From an uncultured Erysipelotrichaceae bacterium (GTDB taxonomy: Bacteria > Bacillota_I > Bacilli_A > RFN20 > CAG-826): a stretch of 10,847 bases of DNA. The notes under the pieces are model-generated. The model saw nothing but the letters and a program-made list of their open reading frames with translations. It did not search any database and was not told where the DNA came from. A program made the position numbers and the translations under genes. Of the stretch, positions 1-8,115 are shown in pieces (the first letter of the stretch is position 1; every line of letters starts with the position of its first letter). The stretch spans positions 1 through 10,847 of the forward strand of contig CACYJD010000008.1 of assembly GCA_902774655.1 (NCBI GenBank). The letters are read 5' to 3'.

Positions 1-1045
1 AAGATTCTTCAGTTTCAATGTTTTTAGCGAATGGTGAATAATTGAAAGTTAAGAATGCATCATCAACAGGATTATTAATGTCGGTTAATGCTGATTCTCC
101 ACTACCAAAAGCGCTAGGCTTATGAAGTCTATTCATATTGTTAAAGGCGTTCATATTCAAAGTTTGTAAATCTTCATCGATGTGATCGTCATTAATTTCC
201 AAACTTTCAATAGGTTCTTCAGCCTTTTCAATTTCTTTAATCTCTTCGTCAGTTAATCTATGTAATGATGAATCTTCATCTTCATCAGCAAAGCTGTCAT
301 CAATTGAAATTTCATCAAATTCTTCACTACCAACTTTAGATTTCTTACCATGTTTAATCTTTTTAGATAACCAAGTAAAGAATCGTTTGACTTCGTTATG
401 GAAGACTAATAACAAACCACCCACCATAACAAAGATAGAAACGATATTTGCACCAACAGGTTTAATGAAACTATTTAAAATACCTGCTAATAAGTAGCCA
501 ATAAAACCACCACCGGTGGCAACTTGATATTGAAGTGAAGCGTAATTCCATCCAGTAGCGTTAGGATCAATACCTTCTTGACCAACACCAAAAGAGGAAA
601 CAACCTTATTCAAATAAGAAACTGCATTTTTAACTTCAATGTAAGGGTTATATAAGACATTTGGATCGGCTGCACTAGCGACCGCTTCGCCATTCCAGGC
701 AAATTTAAGAATGGTTCCGTCATCTAGTTTAATCGTGTAACCTTCAACACCGATGTTTGTTAATAAGACTAACGCTCCCACAAAAATAACAACTAAACCC
801 CATACACTTAAATGGAACTTAATCTTGCTAAAGTGTTTTTTGAAAATTATATAAATACCTTCGATAGCTAGAATTGGTAACAATGCCCAATAGCCAACAA
901 AACCAAAAGTGGCAACCACTCCAATGGAGAGGAAATTAAGCTTTGTTCCAGGAGAAAGCATAAAAACAGCGACAAGTAAAAGAAGTGATATCCCTACCAA
1001 GACTGAAATTACTGTATCGCTAACTTTAAAGTTTTTAAGTTTCAT
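1..1045 (-). CDS. ftsK: FtsK/SpoIIIE-family DNA translocase, N-terminal membrane part (3' end outside window)
   Basis: Proteins of this family are septal DNA pumps that move chromosome DNA through the closing division or sporulation septum. 348 codons are visible, from ATG at 1045 to the window edge. Hydrophobic segments lie at about residues 12-31, 38-67, 79-98 and 180-216, matching the four-helix FtsK_4TM arrangement. The last one begins GGGFIGYLL, typical of the family's final membrane segment. A basic stretch (about 219-237) and then a long acidic linker (about 240-292) follow, as in family members before the motor domain. The Walker ATPase motor and gamma domain are outside the window, so the assignment rests on the membrane part and on the adjacent RNase J2-like gene, an order also found in Bacillus. 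An in-frame TAA lies just upstream, so 1045 is the first possible ATG. There is no SD. Whether it acts in division or sporulation cannot be told. The periplasmic-side loop (about 99-178) looks unusually long. Confidence 0.85.
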   Translation of the reverse strand, partial: MKLKNFKVSDTVISVLVGISLLLLVAVFMLSPGTKLNFLSIGVVATFGFVGYWALLPILAIEGIYIIFKKHFSKIKFHLSVWGLVVIFVGALVLLTNIGVEGYTIKLDDGTILKFAWNGEAVASAADPNVLYNPYIEVKNAVSYLNKVVSSFGVGQEGIDPNATGWNYASLQYQVATGGGFIGYLLAGILNSFIKPVGANIVSIFVMVGGLLLVFHNEVKRFFTWLSKKIKHGKKSKVGSEEFDEISIDDSFADEDEDSSLHRLTDEEIKEIEKAEEPIESLEINDDHIDEDLQTLNMNAFNNMNRLHKPSAFGSGESALTDINNPVDDAFLTFNYSPFAKNIETEES

Positions 1046-1056
1046 GGATGCAAATT

Positions 1057-1062
1057 ATTATA
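1057..1062 (-). promoter_or_regulatory. Candidate -10 box (TATAAT) of ftsK
   Basis: A perfect TATAAT on the minus strand ends 11 nt before the ftsK ATG. The sequence between holds no SD. With the usual 6-7 nt from -10 to the start of transcription, the mRNA leader would be only about 5 nt. No good -35 is seen (a T-rich TTATTT at 17 bp spacing). The strong terminator just upstream (1098-1122) makes a separate promoter here likely. Confidence 0.6.
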
Positions 1063-1097
1063 CACGCGAGTGACGAAGAAATAAAATTATTTTCAAT

Positions 1098-1122
1098 AAA
1101 AAAAGCGGTAAAAACCGCTTTT
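1098..1122 (-). terminator. Intrinsic terminator of the pnp-rnjB-like operon
   Basis: Read on the minus strand, a perfect 9-bp stem (AAAAGCGGT / ACCGCTTTT, plus-strand 1101-1109 and 1114-1122) with a TTTT loop runs straight into a run of seven T (1098-1104). It starts 16 nt after the stop codon of the RNase J2-like gene and separates that operon from ftsK. On the plus strand the T run is short, and no plus-strand gene ends here. Confidence 0.9.
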
Positions 1123-1138
1123 AGTAATTTTTGATTGA

Positions 1139-2809
1139 CTAATCTAAGATACTTGCGATAACCATTATAACTGGTGTCTTTTGAGTGTATCTACGAATGG
1201 TCTTAAATGTGAGATCGCTAATCTCGGATTCAATAGTGTTTCGATCAAGATTAGAAGCGTGATTTGCTACTACTGAATCACAAATCTTATTAATTTCTTT
1301 ATTGATGTTTTCAACATCTTTAGCAAGCATAAATCCCCTCATTTGGATATCTGGACCGGCAACAACCTTACCTTTATGGCGAGATGCAATTAAGCCAATA
1401 ACCACTACTCCATCATCAGAGAAGACCTGTCTATCTGCTAAAGTTGTTTCATCAACATGGCCGAAGAATTTACCATCAATTAAGACGTCTCCTCCGACGG
1501 TTAGATTGACTAATTTAGCGCTTCTAGAATCAATCTCAACTGCATTACCGTTATCTAGGATAAAAACATTTGAGTAGTTTAGACCCACTCCCATTCCAAC
1601 AGCTAGGTGAGCATTAGCGAGTAATGTCTTAAAGTAGCCATTAATTGGGAAATAATATTTAGGTCTAAGTAAAGCAATAACAGTCTTAATATCTTCTTGA
1701 GAAGCATGACATCTAAGGAATTGATCTTTCTTAAATGTAACAATCTTGCAGTCGGTGCGATATAGCTCATTAAGAGCGTCAGAACTGATTACTTCAGTTT
1801 CAGTATAATAAGGAACTCCTAAGATAAAAGTATCTTTACTATTAATTTGGATACGCTTATCAAAATTTGTATTACTAGCAAGCTCAATAATCTTCTTATA
1901 TAGTCTAGTATTCCAACCTAACATAAGGACAAATACTTCCTCTGGAGGAACACGATTAATATCAGCGATATTGAGCATTACTTTATCAATTGGAGTTTTG
2001 CTATGAACATCCCATAAAGTTCTGAATACTTCTTCAGTTTGTTTGTCATAGCAAACAATCTTTCGATTATCTTTAATGGCGAGTTCACAGACTTTTTCAA
2101 TGTTATAAGAATCAGGTGTTTCAATCGCGGCGAATACTCTACCTAAAGAGGTTCTCATATCACTTCTAACTAAGTCAGAAAGTTTATATTTAGGATTGGT
2201 ATATCCTCCTCTTTCAGCGTAGCGAGATTCAACTAAGAGAGCTAGTGTAGGTTTTTCAGCTAAAGCACCAAGTGTTTTAGCGTCATAAACATAATTAGTG
2301 TCAAAATTGTTATCAATTACGAATGATTCAAGATAAATTACGTTACCTAGAGGTGTTTCAATTGCAACACCTACCGATTCAGTCATATTTGAACATAAAG
2401 AGAAGAAATTGATTTTTCTTTTAGCGATATAAAATTCGCTAGTAGGTTCTTGAACCATGTAATCAAATTCGATGTTGATCTTATTATGCTTACAGAAGTT
2501 GCTTAACATATGCATTACACAATTAGTGCAATAAATAGGAGCGGGTACTTTCTTATAAATATAAGGAACACCAGCGATGCAACTATCATAAGCATGAGTT
2601 AAGATATAAGCTTTCACTCTATCTTTGTGTTGAATTAAGTAGTCGTGTTTAGCGATGATGAAATCAATACCAGGCATATTTTTACGGTCTGGTTCTTTGA
2701 TTCCGGCATTGATGACGAAAATATCACCATCAATCTCGACAAGAGTCATCTTTTTATGGTTTTCGTCTTGCCCACCTAGAGTAATAATTCTTACAACTGA
2801 GTTTTCCAT
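1139..2809 (-). CDS. rnjB: RNase J2-like protein with degenerate active site
   Basis: RNase J proteins are beta-lactamase/beta-CASP nucleases (endo- and 5' exonuclease) in mRNA decay and rRNA maturation; in Bacillus the weakly active J2 partners J1. At 556 residues the length fits the family. The fold is recognisable throughout: an N-terminal IITLGG, a DYLIQHKDRVKAYILTH stretch before the metal motif, ESVG (144-147), AERGGYT (198-204), QEDIK (371-375) and a clear C-terminal domain (VLIDGKFFG, DRQVFSDDGVVVI, GPDIQMRGF). The catalytic residues are mostly gone: HxHxDH is HAYDSC (72-77), the motif 3 His is Ser140, the Asp of TGDFK is Ser162, and the PVHGEYR His is Asn390. Hydrolysis by the standard two-metal mechanism is therefore unlikely; a structural or RNA-binding role beside a J1 partner is the likeliest inference. 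It lies 2 nt after the DUF1667 gene with no clear SD, so translation is probably coupled. Adjacency to ftsK supports rnjB identity. It ends in TAG. Confidence 0.85.
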   Translation of the reverse strand: MENSVVRIITLGGQDENHKKMTLVEIDGDIFVINAGIKEPDRKNMPGIDFIIAKHDYLIQHKDRVKAYILTHAYDSCIAGVPYIYKKVPAPIYCTNCVMHMLSNFCKHNKINIEFDYMVQEPTSEFYIAKRKINFFSLCSNMTESVGVAIETPLGNVIYLESFVIDNNFDTNYVYDAKTLGALAEKPTLALLVESRYAERGGYTNPKYKLSDLVRSDMRTSLGRVFAAIETPDSYNIEKVCELAIKDNRKIVCYDKQTEEVFRTLWDVHSKTPIDKVMLNIADINRVPPEEVFVLMLGWNTRLYKKIIELASNTNFDKRIQINSKDTFILGVPYYTETEVISSDALNELYRTDCKIVTFKKDQFLRCHASQEDIKTVIALLRPKYYFPINGYFKTLLANAHLAVGMGVGLNYSNVFILDNGNAVEIDSRSAKLVNLTVGGDVLIDGKFFGHVDETTLADRQVFSDDGVVVIGLIASRHKGKVVAGPDIQMRGFMLAKDVENINKEINKICDSVVANHASNLDRNTIESEISDLTFKTIRRYTQKTPVIMVIASILD

Positions 2810-2811
2810 TA

Positions 2812-3153
2812 TTAATCAATATCTTTTGTGGCAATGATATTTACATTAGAACCTGCGACACCTTTAATTAAGACGTCACCAATTCTAATTGGAGCTTTTA
2901 CCACTACTTCGTTAATCTCTTTCATTGCCTTAAAGATTTTATCCTTATCAAGAGGTTCACTTGTTTTACAAGGAACACGAGTAGCGTTACTAGAAATAAC
3001 TTTAATTGTTGATGTTAAAGTACGTGTAGGATGGGTGAGTTCCGCTTTTGCATATGCTTCACCTCTAGGACAGGAGTTACCAGTTACATTGAGATTTTCA
3101 TCTACAGTTAAGTGGCAGCCTCTAGGACAAATAATACATGTTAATTCGGTCAT
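2812..3153 (-). CDS. DUF1667 family cysteine-motif protein (redox triad, small subunit)
   Basis: A 113-residue protein whose N-terminus carries C6-x2-C9-x3-C13 (CIICPRGC) and C28 within NSCPRGE, the conserved cysteine pattern of DUF1667. The pattern suggests a metal or Fe-S site, although the family's biochemistry is poorly defined. Members are usually encoded beside a GlpA-like dehydrogenase and an FAD/NAD oxidoreductase, exactly the order here, so it is probably a subunit or electron-transfer partner of that complex. The start is supported by GGAGGA about 10 nt upstream, inside the end of the preceding gene, whose stop is only 2 nt away. No membrane segment or signal peptide is seen, so it is probably cytoplasmic. 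Confidence 0.85.
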   Translation of the reverse strand: MTELTCIICPRGCHLTVDENLNVTGNSCPRGEAYAKAELTHPTRTLTSTIKVISSNATRVPCKTSEPLDKDKIFKAMKEINEVVVKAPIRIGDVLIKGVAGSNVNIIATKDID

Positions 3154-3155
3154 AA

Positions 3156-4412
3156 TTATTTTTCCTCCACACTGATTGTGATCTTGTTACTAGACTTTTT
3201 AAATTTATCCTTAGCAATCTTGACGATTTCCATTTCACTAGGAATAATCGCGAGTTTAGGAATTTTTCTAATAACTTCATCGCCTTCTTTGATGACTAAA
3301 TTAATCATCTTATAAGGTTTTCTTACTCTAAACTTGAAGATTAGATTATCTTCAGCTTCATCAACATAAATCTTTTGAGGAACGACGTAGCCGATACCGT
3401 TACTAGCTTCAACATCATAAACGTGACCTTCATTTTTAAGTTCACCATTTAGATATTTAACTGCGCCTTTAGCGGCTTCACGAGCTTCACTGACAACGTA
3501 GTCAACTAAGTCGTGAACGTGTAAAGCGTTACCAGCAGAGAAGATACCTTCTACTTCGGTTTCCATATCTTGGTTAACGATTGCTCCTCTAGTACGTGAG
3601 AAATGTAAACCAAGTTTTGAGATTAAATCAACATTTGGCACTAAGCCAACTGATAAGAGTAATGCATCAACATCGAAGACCATATCTGTTCCTTCGATGA
3701 AGTTGAATTTCTCATCAACTTTAGCAATTACTACTTTTTCAATGTGGCCATCTTTACCAATTACTTGTTTAACTGTGTGACTTAAATATAGTGGAATATC
3801 AAAGTCTTTAAGACATTGAACGATATTTCTATTTAAACCAGCACTATAAGGCATAAGTTCAGCAACACCGAGGACTTTAGCGCCTTCGAGTGTCATTCTT
3901 CTAGCCATAATTAAGCCGATATCACCACTACCAAGGATAAAGACTCGTTTACCAACTAAATAGCCGTAGCAGTTTAGATATAATTGAGCTTGTCCTGCGG
4001 TATAAACGCCACTTGGTCTATCACCAGGAATTTGGATAGCGCCAGCGTTACGTTCATAACATCCTGTAGTGAGAATAATAGCTTTTGCTTTCACTTTAAC
4101 AAAGCCTTCTACTTCGTTTGAATAAGAGACGACTTTGTCTTTAGAAATATCGTAAACATTTGATTTAAGACGATATTCAATGCCTTTTTCTTTAACAGCC
4201 TTACTGAAGCGAGACATAAATTCAGGTCCAGTAAGTTCTTCTTTAAATTCTTGTAAACCAAAGCCGTTATGGATGCATTGGTTAAGAATGCCACCTAAAT
4301 AGTCATTCTTTTCAAGGATTAAGATATCTTTAACGCCTAAAGCATATGCTTCAAGTGCTGCAGACATACCACCGGAGCCACCGCCGATAATAACTAAATC
4401 TTTATTAATCAT
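3156..4412 (-). CDS. FAD/NAD(P)-dependent oxidoreductase of the GlpA-like redox triad
   Basis: A 418-residue pyridine-nucleotide-disulfide-type flavoprotein. The FAD-binding motif GGGSGG is at residues 10-15, with the acidic strand end at about LILEK. GGILNQCIHNGFG (40-52) and TTGCYERNAG (115-124) are typical of the oxidoreductase subunits paired with GlpA- or sarcosine-oxidase-like dehydrogenases. A second dinucleotide site, GSGDIG (161-166), should bind NAD(P), and GIFSAGNA (289-296) closes the FAD site. It probably passes electrons between the partner dehydrogenase and NAD(P). ATG at 4412 was chosen over one 45 nt upstream because it begins directly before the Rossmann strand and has a strong SD (4421-4430). 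It overlaps the upstream gene's stop by 8 nt, suggesting coupled translation. The true acceptor is not known from sequence. Confidence 0.88.
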   Translation of the reverse strand: MINKDLVIIGGGSGGMSAALEAYALGVKDILILEKNDYLGGILNQCIHNGFGLQEFKEELTGPEFMSRFSKAVKEKGIEYRLKSNVYDISKDKVVSYSNEVEGFVKVKAKAIILTTGCYERNAGAIQIPGDRPSGVYTAGQAQLYLNCYGYLVGKRVFILGSGDIGLIMARRMTLEGAKVLGVAELMPYSAGLNRNIVQCLKDFDIPLYLSHTVKQVIGKDGHIEKVVIAKVDEKFNFIEGTDMVFDVDALLLSVGLVPNVDLISKLGLHFSRTRGAIVNQDMETEVEGIFSAGNALHVHDLVDYVVSEAREAAKGAVKYLNGELKNEGHVYDVEASNGIGYVVPQKIYVDEAEDNLIFKFRVRKPYKMINLVIKEGDEVIRKIPKLAIIPSEMEIVKIAKDKFKKSSNKITISVEEK

Positions 4413-5859
4413 TTTTAGCGTCCTCCTTAGTGTGATATCTACAAATATTTGATCCATCCTTATCTAAAAGAATGTCACTCATATCGAGGTGATAGTGTTC
4501 TGCTAATAATTTAAGAACAATTGGTTGGCAGAATCCGCCTTGGCATTTACCAAAGCCTGCTCTTGTACGTTTCTTAAGAGCTTTAATGGTTTTTGGAGGA
4601 ACTGATCTAGAAAGTTCATCAAGAATTTCTCCTAGTGATACTTTTTCACAGTTACAGACAATTTCACCATATTCTTTATGTTCTTTAACAAGTTTTGCTT
4701 GTTCTTCTTCACTTAAATCTCTTGGATGAATATGTTTACGAACTCTTGGATTCCAGTTTTCTTTCTTAACTAAAGGAAGAACTTTAGAAACAAAGTTTTC
4801 GACAACATAATCCGCAATTGCAGGAGAGGAAGCAAGTCCAGGAGACTCAATTCCACTTGCGAGAATGAAGTTTTTAGAACATTTGGCGGTTCCTAAGATA
4901 AAGTCATGGGTAGTTGGAGTAGGTCTAAGACCGCTGAAAGTACGAATGACTTGATTAAATGGGATATTTGGAACCATTAAGGTAGCTTGTCTACGGACAT
5001 CATCAAGAGTTAATTTGTCGGTGCTTAAGTCTTCCTTATCATCAACAAATTCACTAGATGGTCCAACTAGATAGTTATCTGATGTAGTCTTGGTAACTAG
5101 GATACCTTTACCCTTTTCACTTGGAAGAGGGAAGATAACGTGATTAACAAGTTTTTCACCATAATGGTCTAAGACCATATATTCACCTTTTCTAGGTTCA
5201 ACTTTATAGTCGATAGGTTCCACCATTTCGTGGATCTTATCGCTATAGACACCAGCAGCATCAATAACTACTTTTGTTTCATAGCTACCTTTTGTGGTGT
5301 TGACTTTGAAGTGATCATCAATCTTATCAATTGAGATAACTTCTTCATCTAAATGGAGAGTAACACCATTATCACAGGCATTCTCCATTGCGTGCACTGT
5401 TAAAGTAAATGGATTAACAATACCTGCAGTTGGAGCAAGTAAAGCACCTTTTACTTCAGGGCTTAAATTTGGTTCAATAGCAAGAACCTCTTCTTTGCTA
5501 AGTAGTTTTACTGGAACGCCGTTTTGTTTGCTGCGTTCGGCTAGGTCAGTAAGTGTGGGGAGTTGGCTATCATAAATAGCAACAGTTAATGATCCGATTT
5601 GGTCGAAGCTAACGTCAAGTTCTTCGCACATCTTTGGGTATAGAGCGTTACCTTTAACGTTTAAGATAGCTTTTAAGGAACCAGGTTTTGGATCATAGCC
5701 GGAGTGAACGATGGCGGAGTTAGCCATTGAGGTTACGTTACCGACATCGTTCTCCTTGTCTAAAACTAAGATGTTTAAATCGTAAGAGGATAATTTTCTT
5801 GCGATCAAAGATCCAACTATTCCCGCACCAATAATAGTTACGTCTATCATCGTGGGCAT
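4405..5859 (-). CDS. glpA: GlpA-like FAD-dependent dehydrogenase with C-terminal BFD-type [2Fe-2S] domain
   Basis: A 484-residue protein with two domains. The N-terminal DAO-fold part has the FAD motif GAGIVG (11-16), ANSAIVHSGYDPKPGSLKA (46-64, the substrate/flavin region), VIDAAG (198-203), KGEYMVL (224-230) and SGLRPTP (309-315). The C-terminal part is a bacterioferritin-associated-ferredoxin-like domain with C402-x-C404 and C439-x4-C444 (GKCQGGFC), which should hold a [2Fe-2S] cluster. Anaerobic glycerol-3-phosphate dehydrogenase GlpA has this architecture, and together with the next two genes it forms a triad known in Clostridia and Thermotoga. Glycerol 3-phosphate to dihydroxyacetone phosphate is therefore the best guess. 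The HSGYDP region also resembles L-2-hydroxyglutarate oxidase-type enzymes, so another hydroxy-acid substrate is possible. It follows pnp by 22 nt. The start is uncertain: ATG 5859 or ATG 5850, both preceded only by AAGAAAGAAG-type purines. Confidence 0.8.
   Translation of the reverse strand: MPTMIDVTIIGAGIVGSLIARKLSSYDLNILVLDKENDVGNVTSMANSAIVHSGYDPKPGSLKAILNVKGNALYPKMCEELDVSFDQIGSLTVAIYDSQLPTLTDLAERSKQNGVPVKLLSKEEVLAIEPNLSPEVKGALLAPTAGIVNPFTLTVHAMENACDNGVTLHLDEEVISIDKIDDHFKVNTTKGSYETKVVIDAAGVYSDKIHEMVEPIDYKVEPRKGEYMVLDHYGEKLVNHVIFPLPSEKGKGILVTKTTSDNYLVGPSSEFVDDKEDLSTDKLTLDDVRRQATLMVPNIPFNQVIRTFSGLRPTPTTHDFILGTAKCSKNFILASGIESPGLASSPAIADYVVENFVSKVLPLVKKENWNPRVRKHIHPRDLSEEEQAKLVKEHKEYGEIVCNCEKVSLGEILDELSRSVPPKTIKALKKRTRAGFGKCQGGFCQPIVLKLLAEHYHLDMSDILLDKDGSNICRYHTKEDAKND
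4421..4430 (-). promoter_or_regulatory. Ribosome binding site fixing the start of the FAD/NAD oxidoreductase
   Basis: CTAAGGAGGA on the minus strand lies 8 nt before ATG 4412 and inside the end of the upstream GlpA-like gene. It decides between the 4457 and 4412 starts in favour of 4412. Confidence 0.85.
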
Positions 5860-5881
5860 CTTTCTTCTTTCTTAATTTAAA

Positions 5882-8035
5882 TTATTTATGGAATCTTGCT
5901 GGTTTTTCGACATATCCAGCAGGTTTTTCCTCGAATTCTCTATGAGAAACTTTAACTTTGCCATGGTCATCGATTTCGGTGACGATAACTTTTAAAGTAT
6001 CTCCAACTTTGCAGACATCAGTTGTTTTTTCAACTCTGTTCCAGCCAAGTCTAGAAATGTGGCATAAGCCTTCAACATTACCAAAGAGTCTAACGAATGC
6101 ACCGTAATCTTCTACTCTAGTAACTTCACCTTCGTAGACTTCACCAATCTTGGCTTCTCTTACGATATTTTCGATCATTTGTTTGGCTTTGTTGATCATT
6201 TCTCTATCCATATGGTAGATAACGACATTGCCATCATCATCGATGTCAATTTGGACACCACCACATTGAGCGATGATATCGTTAATGACTTTACCGCCAG
6301 TACCGATAACTTCGCGGATCTTATCGACATCGATTTTCATCTTGTCGAGTTTTGGAGCATATTTAGCGACATCTTCTCTAGGTTCAGCAATTGCTTTAGC
6401 CATAACGGCACGGATTTCTGCACGTGCCTTATGTGCTTGAGCGAGAGCTTTGCTTAAGACATCTCTATTAACACCTTCGATTTTGATATCCATTTGTAAG
6501 GCTGTAATACCTTTTTCAGTACCGGCAACCTTGAAGTCCATATCACCGAAGTGATCTTCAAGACCTTGGATATCAGTAAGGATTGTGTATGGGTGTTCAT
6601 CATCACATGGTCCAGAGCTAATTAAGCCCATAGCGATACCACTGACCATTCCTTTAATTGGGACACCAGCGGCCATAAGTGACATACATCCAGCACAGAT
6701 GGAAGCTTGTGAAGAGGAACCATTGGATTCGACAACTTCACTAACAACACGGATTGTGTATGGGAATTCTTCTTCGCTAGGAATGACATAGCTTAATGCT
6801 CTTTCACCAAGGGCACCATGTCCGATTTCTCTTCTAGCTAAGACACCAATCTTACCAGTTTGGCCAACGCACCATTGTGGAAAATTATAGTGATGCATAA
6901 AGCGTTTTGAATCATATGGTGTGAGGTCATCAATGATTTGTTTATCACTTAAAGGTCCAAGTGTTGTAACAGAGATAACTTGTGTTTGACCTCTAGTAAA
7001 CATAGCGGAACCATGTGCTCTAGGAAGTAAATCAACTTGAGCATCAAGTGGTCTAATTTCATCAACTTTACGACCATCTGGTCTAATCTTTTCATCAGTA
7101 ATTAATCTACGAACTTCGTTATGAACGATATCTTCTTGAATTTCGTGGACTCTTTGAACTGTTGTAGCTTTTTCTTTTTCAGTTTCATATTCTTTGGCAG
7201 CATATGCTTCTTCGGTTTCTTTTTCGATAGCAGCAATTGCTTCTTCTCTTTCGAGCTTATCAAAGATAGAAACAGCTTTTCTTAATTTAGTATCAACGAT
7301 TTCAGTAACTTCTTTTCTTAAGTCTTCTGGAATTGTCTTTAAGTTAACTTCACGTTTTAGTAAACCGATTTCTTTAATGATTTCATTTTCAAAAGCGCAT
7401 AATTTCTTAATTGCTTCATGACCAAACATTAAAGCGTCGAGCATATCTTCTTCGCTAACTTCGGCGGCACCAGCTTCAACCATGTTGATAGCGTCAATTG
7501 TACCAGCGACTGTTAAATCGATATCGGATACTTCTCTTTCGGCGACTGTTGGGTTAATAACAAATTTGCCATTAACACGACCAACTTTAACACCAGCGAT
7601 AGGACCATTGAATGGAATATCGGAGATGCTTACTGCAAGTGAGCTTCCGAGCATTGCAGTGATTTCTGGGGAATTGTCATAGTCAACTGACATGACTTGG
7701 CTAACGACTTGAACTTCGTTACGGAATCCCTCAGGGAATAAAGGACGCATAGTTCTATCAGTAATTCTACTGGCTAAGATAGCGTGTGAACTTGGTCTTG
7801 ATTCTCTTCTTAAGAATGATCCTGGAATTTTACCAGCTGCATACATTCTTTCTTGGTACTCTACTGAAAGTGGGAAGAAGTCCCAGTCAACAGTATGGCT
7901 TGACATTGTGGCGTTACTTAAAACGACTGTGTCACCATAACGTACCAAAACCGCACCTGCTGTTTGCTTAGCAATTTCGCCAGCTTCAACAACGATCTTG
8001 CGGCCTTCGAAATCGAATTCGAATACTTTTTTCAT
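5882..8035 (-). CDS. pnp: Polyribonucleotide nucleotidyltransferase (PNPase)
   Basis: PNPase is a trimeric phosphorolytic 3'-5' exoribonuclease that releases nucleoside diphosphates and can also add tails; it works in mRNA turnover. The 717 residues give the full domain order: first RNase PH domain (about 1-140, with VEYQERMYAAGKIPGSF and RPSSHAILASR), helical linker (about 215-310), second, catalytic RNase PH domain (about 325-540, with RREIGHGALGERAL, ESNGSSSQAS and DIQGLEDHFGDMDFK), KH domain (about 565-625, IGTGGKVI) and S1 domain (about 630-700, GEVTRVEDYGAFV). The active-site acidic cluster is intact, so it should be active. A small difference from the usual NFPPYSVGE is NFPQWCVGQ (385-391). 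The start is supported by AAGGAG about 13 nt upstream. It follows rpsO, as in many bacteria, and heads the operon with the redox triad and the RNase J2-like gene. Confidence 0.97.
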   Translation of the reverse strand: MKKVFEFDFEGRKIVVEAGEIAKQTAGAVLVRYGDTVVLSNATMSSHTVDWDFFPLSVEYQERMYAAGKIPGSFLRRESRPSSHAILASRITDRTMRPLFPEGFRNEVQVVSQVMSVDYDNSPEITAMLGSSLAVSISDIPFNGPIAGVKVGRVNGKFVINPTVAEREVSDIDLTVAGTIDAINMVEAGAAEVSEEDMLDALMFGHEAIKKLCAFENEIIKEIGLLKREVNLKTIPEDLRKEVTEIVDTKLRKAVSIFDKLEREEAIAAIEKETEEAYAAKEYETEKEKATTVQRVHEIQEDIVHNEVRRLITDEKIRPDGRKVDEIRPLDAQVDLLPRAHGSAMFTRGQTQVISVTTLGPLSDKQIIDDLTPYDSKRFMHHYNFPQWCVGQTGKIGVLARREIGHGALGERALSYVIPSEEEFPYTIRVVSEVVESNGSSSQASICAGCMSLMAAGVPIKGMVSGIAMGLISSGPCDDEHPYTILTDIQGLEDHFGDMDFKVAGTEKGITALQMDIKIEGVNRDVLSKALAQAHKARAEIRAVMAKAIAEPREDVAKYAPKLDKMKIDVDKIREVIGTGGKVINDIIAQCGGVQIDIDDDGNVVIYHMDREMINKAKQMIENIVREAKIGEVYEGEVTRVEDYGAFVRLFGNVEGLCHISRLGWNRVEKTTDVCKVGDTLKVIVTEIDDHGKVKVSHREFEEKPAGYVEKPARFHK

Positions 8036-8082
8036 TATTTTTCTTTCTCCTTAAATATAACTGAGTTAAGTTTACCATATAA

Positions 8083-8115
8083 CTACATATAAATGTAGAC
8101 CAAATAAAAATTTGG
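8083..8115 (-). promoter_or_regulatory. Tandem 16-nt hairpins in the pnp leader
   Basis: Two perfect 6-bp inverted repeats with 4-nt loops, separated by one base: on the minus strand CCAAAT-TTTT-ATTTGG (8115-8100), then CTACAT-TTAT-ATGTAG (8098-8083). They lie between the rpsO terminator and the pnp SD. As RNA they could form two weak hairpins in the pnp leader; as DNA they could be paired operator half-sites with centres 17 bp apart. The function is inferred only. A weak promoter match (TTGTTC, 17 bp, TACATT) overlaps them. Confidence 0.5.

Noticed and set aside
2828..3175. Plus-strand open frame of 115 codons opposite DUF1667
   Set aside because: It is antisense to a well-supported gene, has no family motif, and fits a shadow frame. 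The same holds for the other plus-strand frames opposite pnp, truB and the J2-like gene.
4413..4457. Upstream ATG at 4457 for the FAD/NAD oxidoreductase
   Set aside because: ATG 4412 has a strong SD at 8 nt and begins at the Rossmann fold; the extra 15 residues lie inside the preceding gene and look like out-of-frame sequence.
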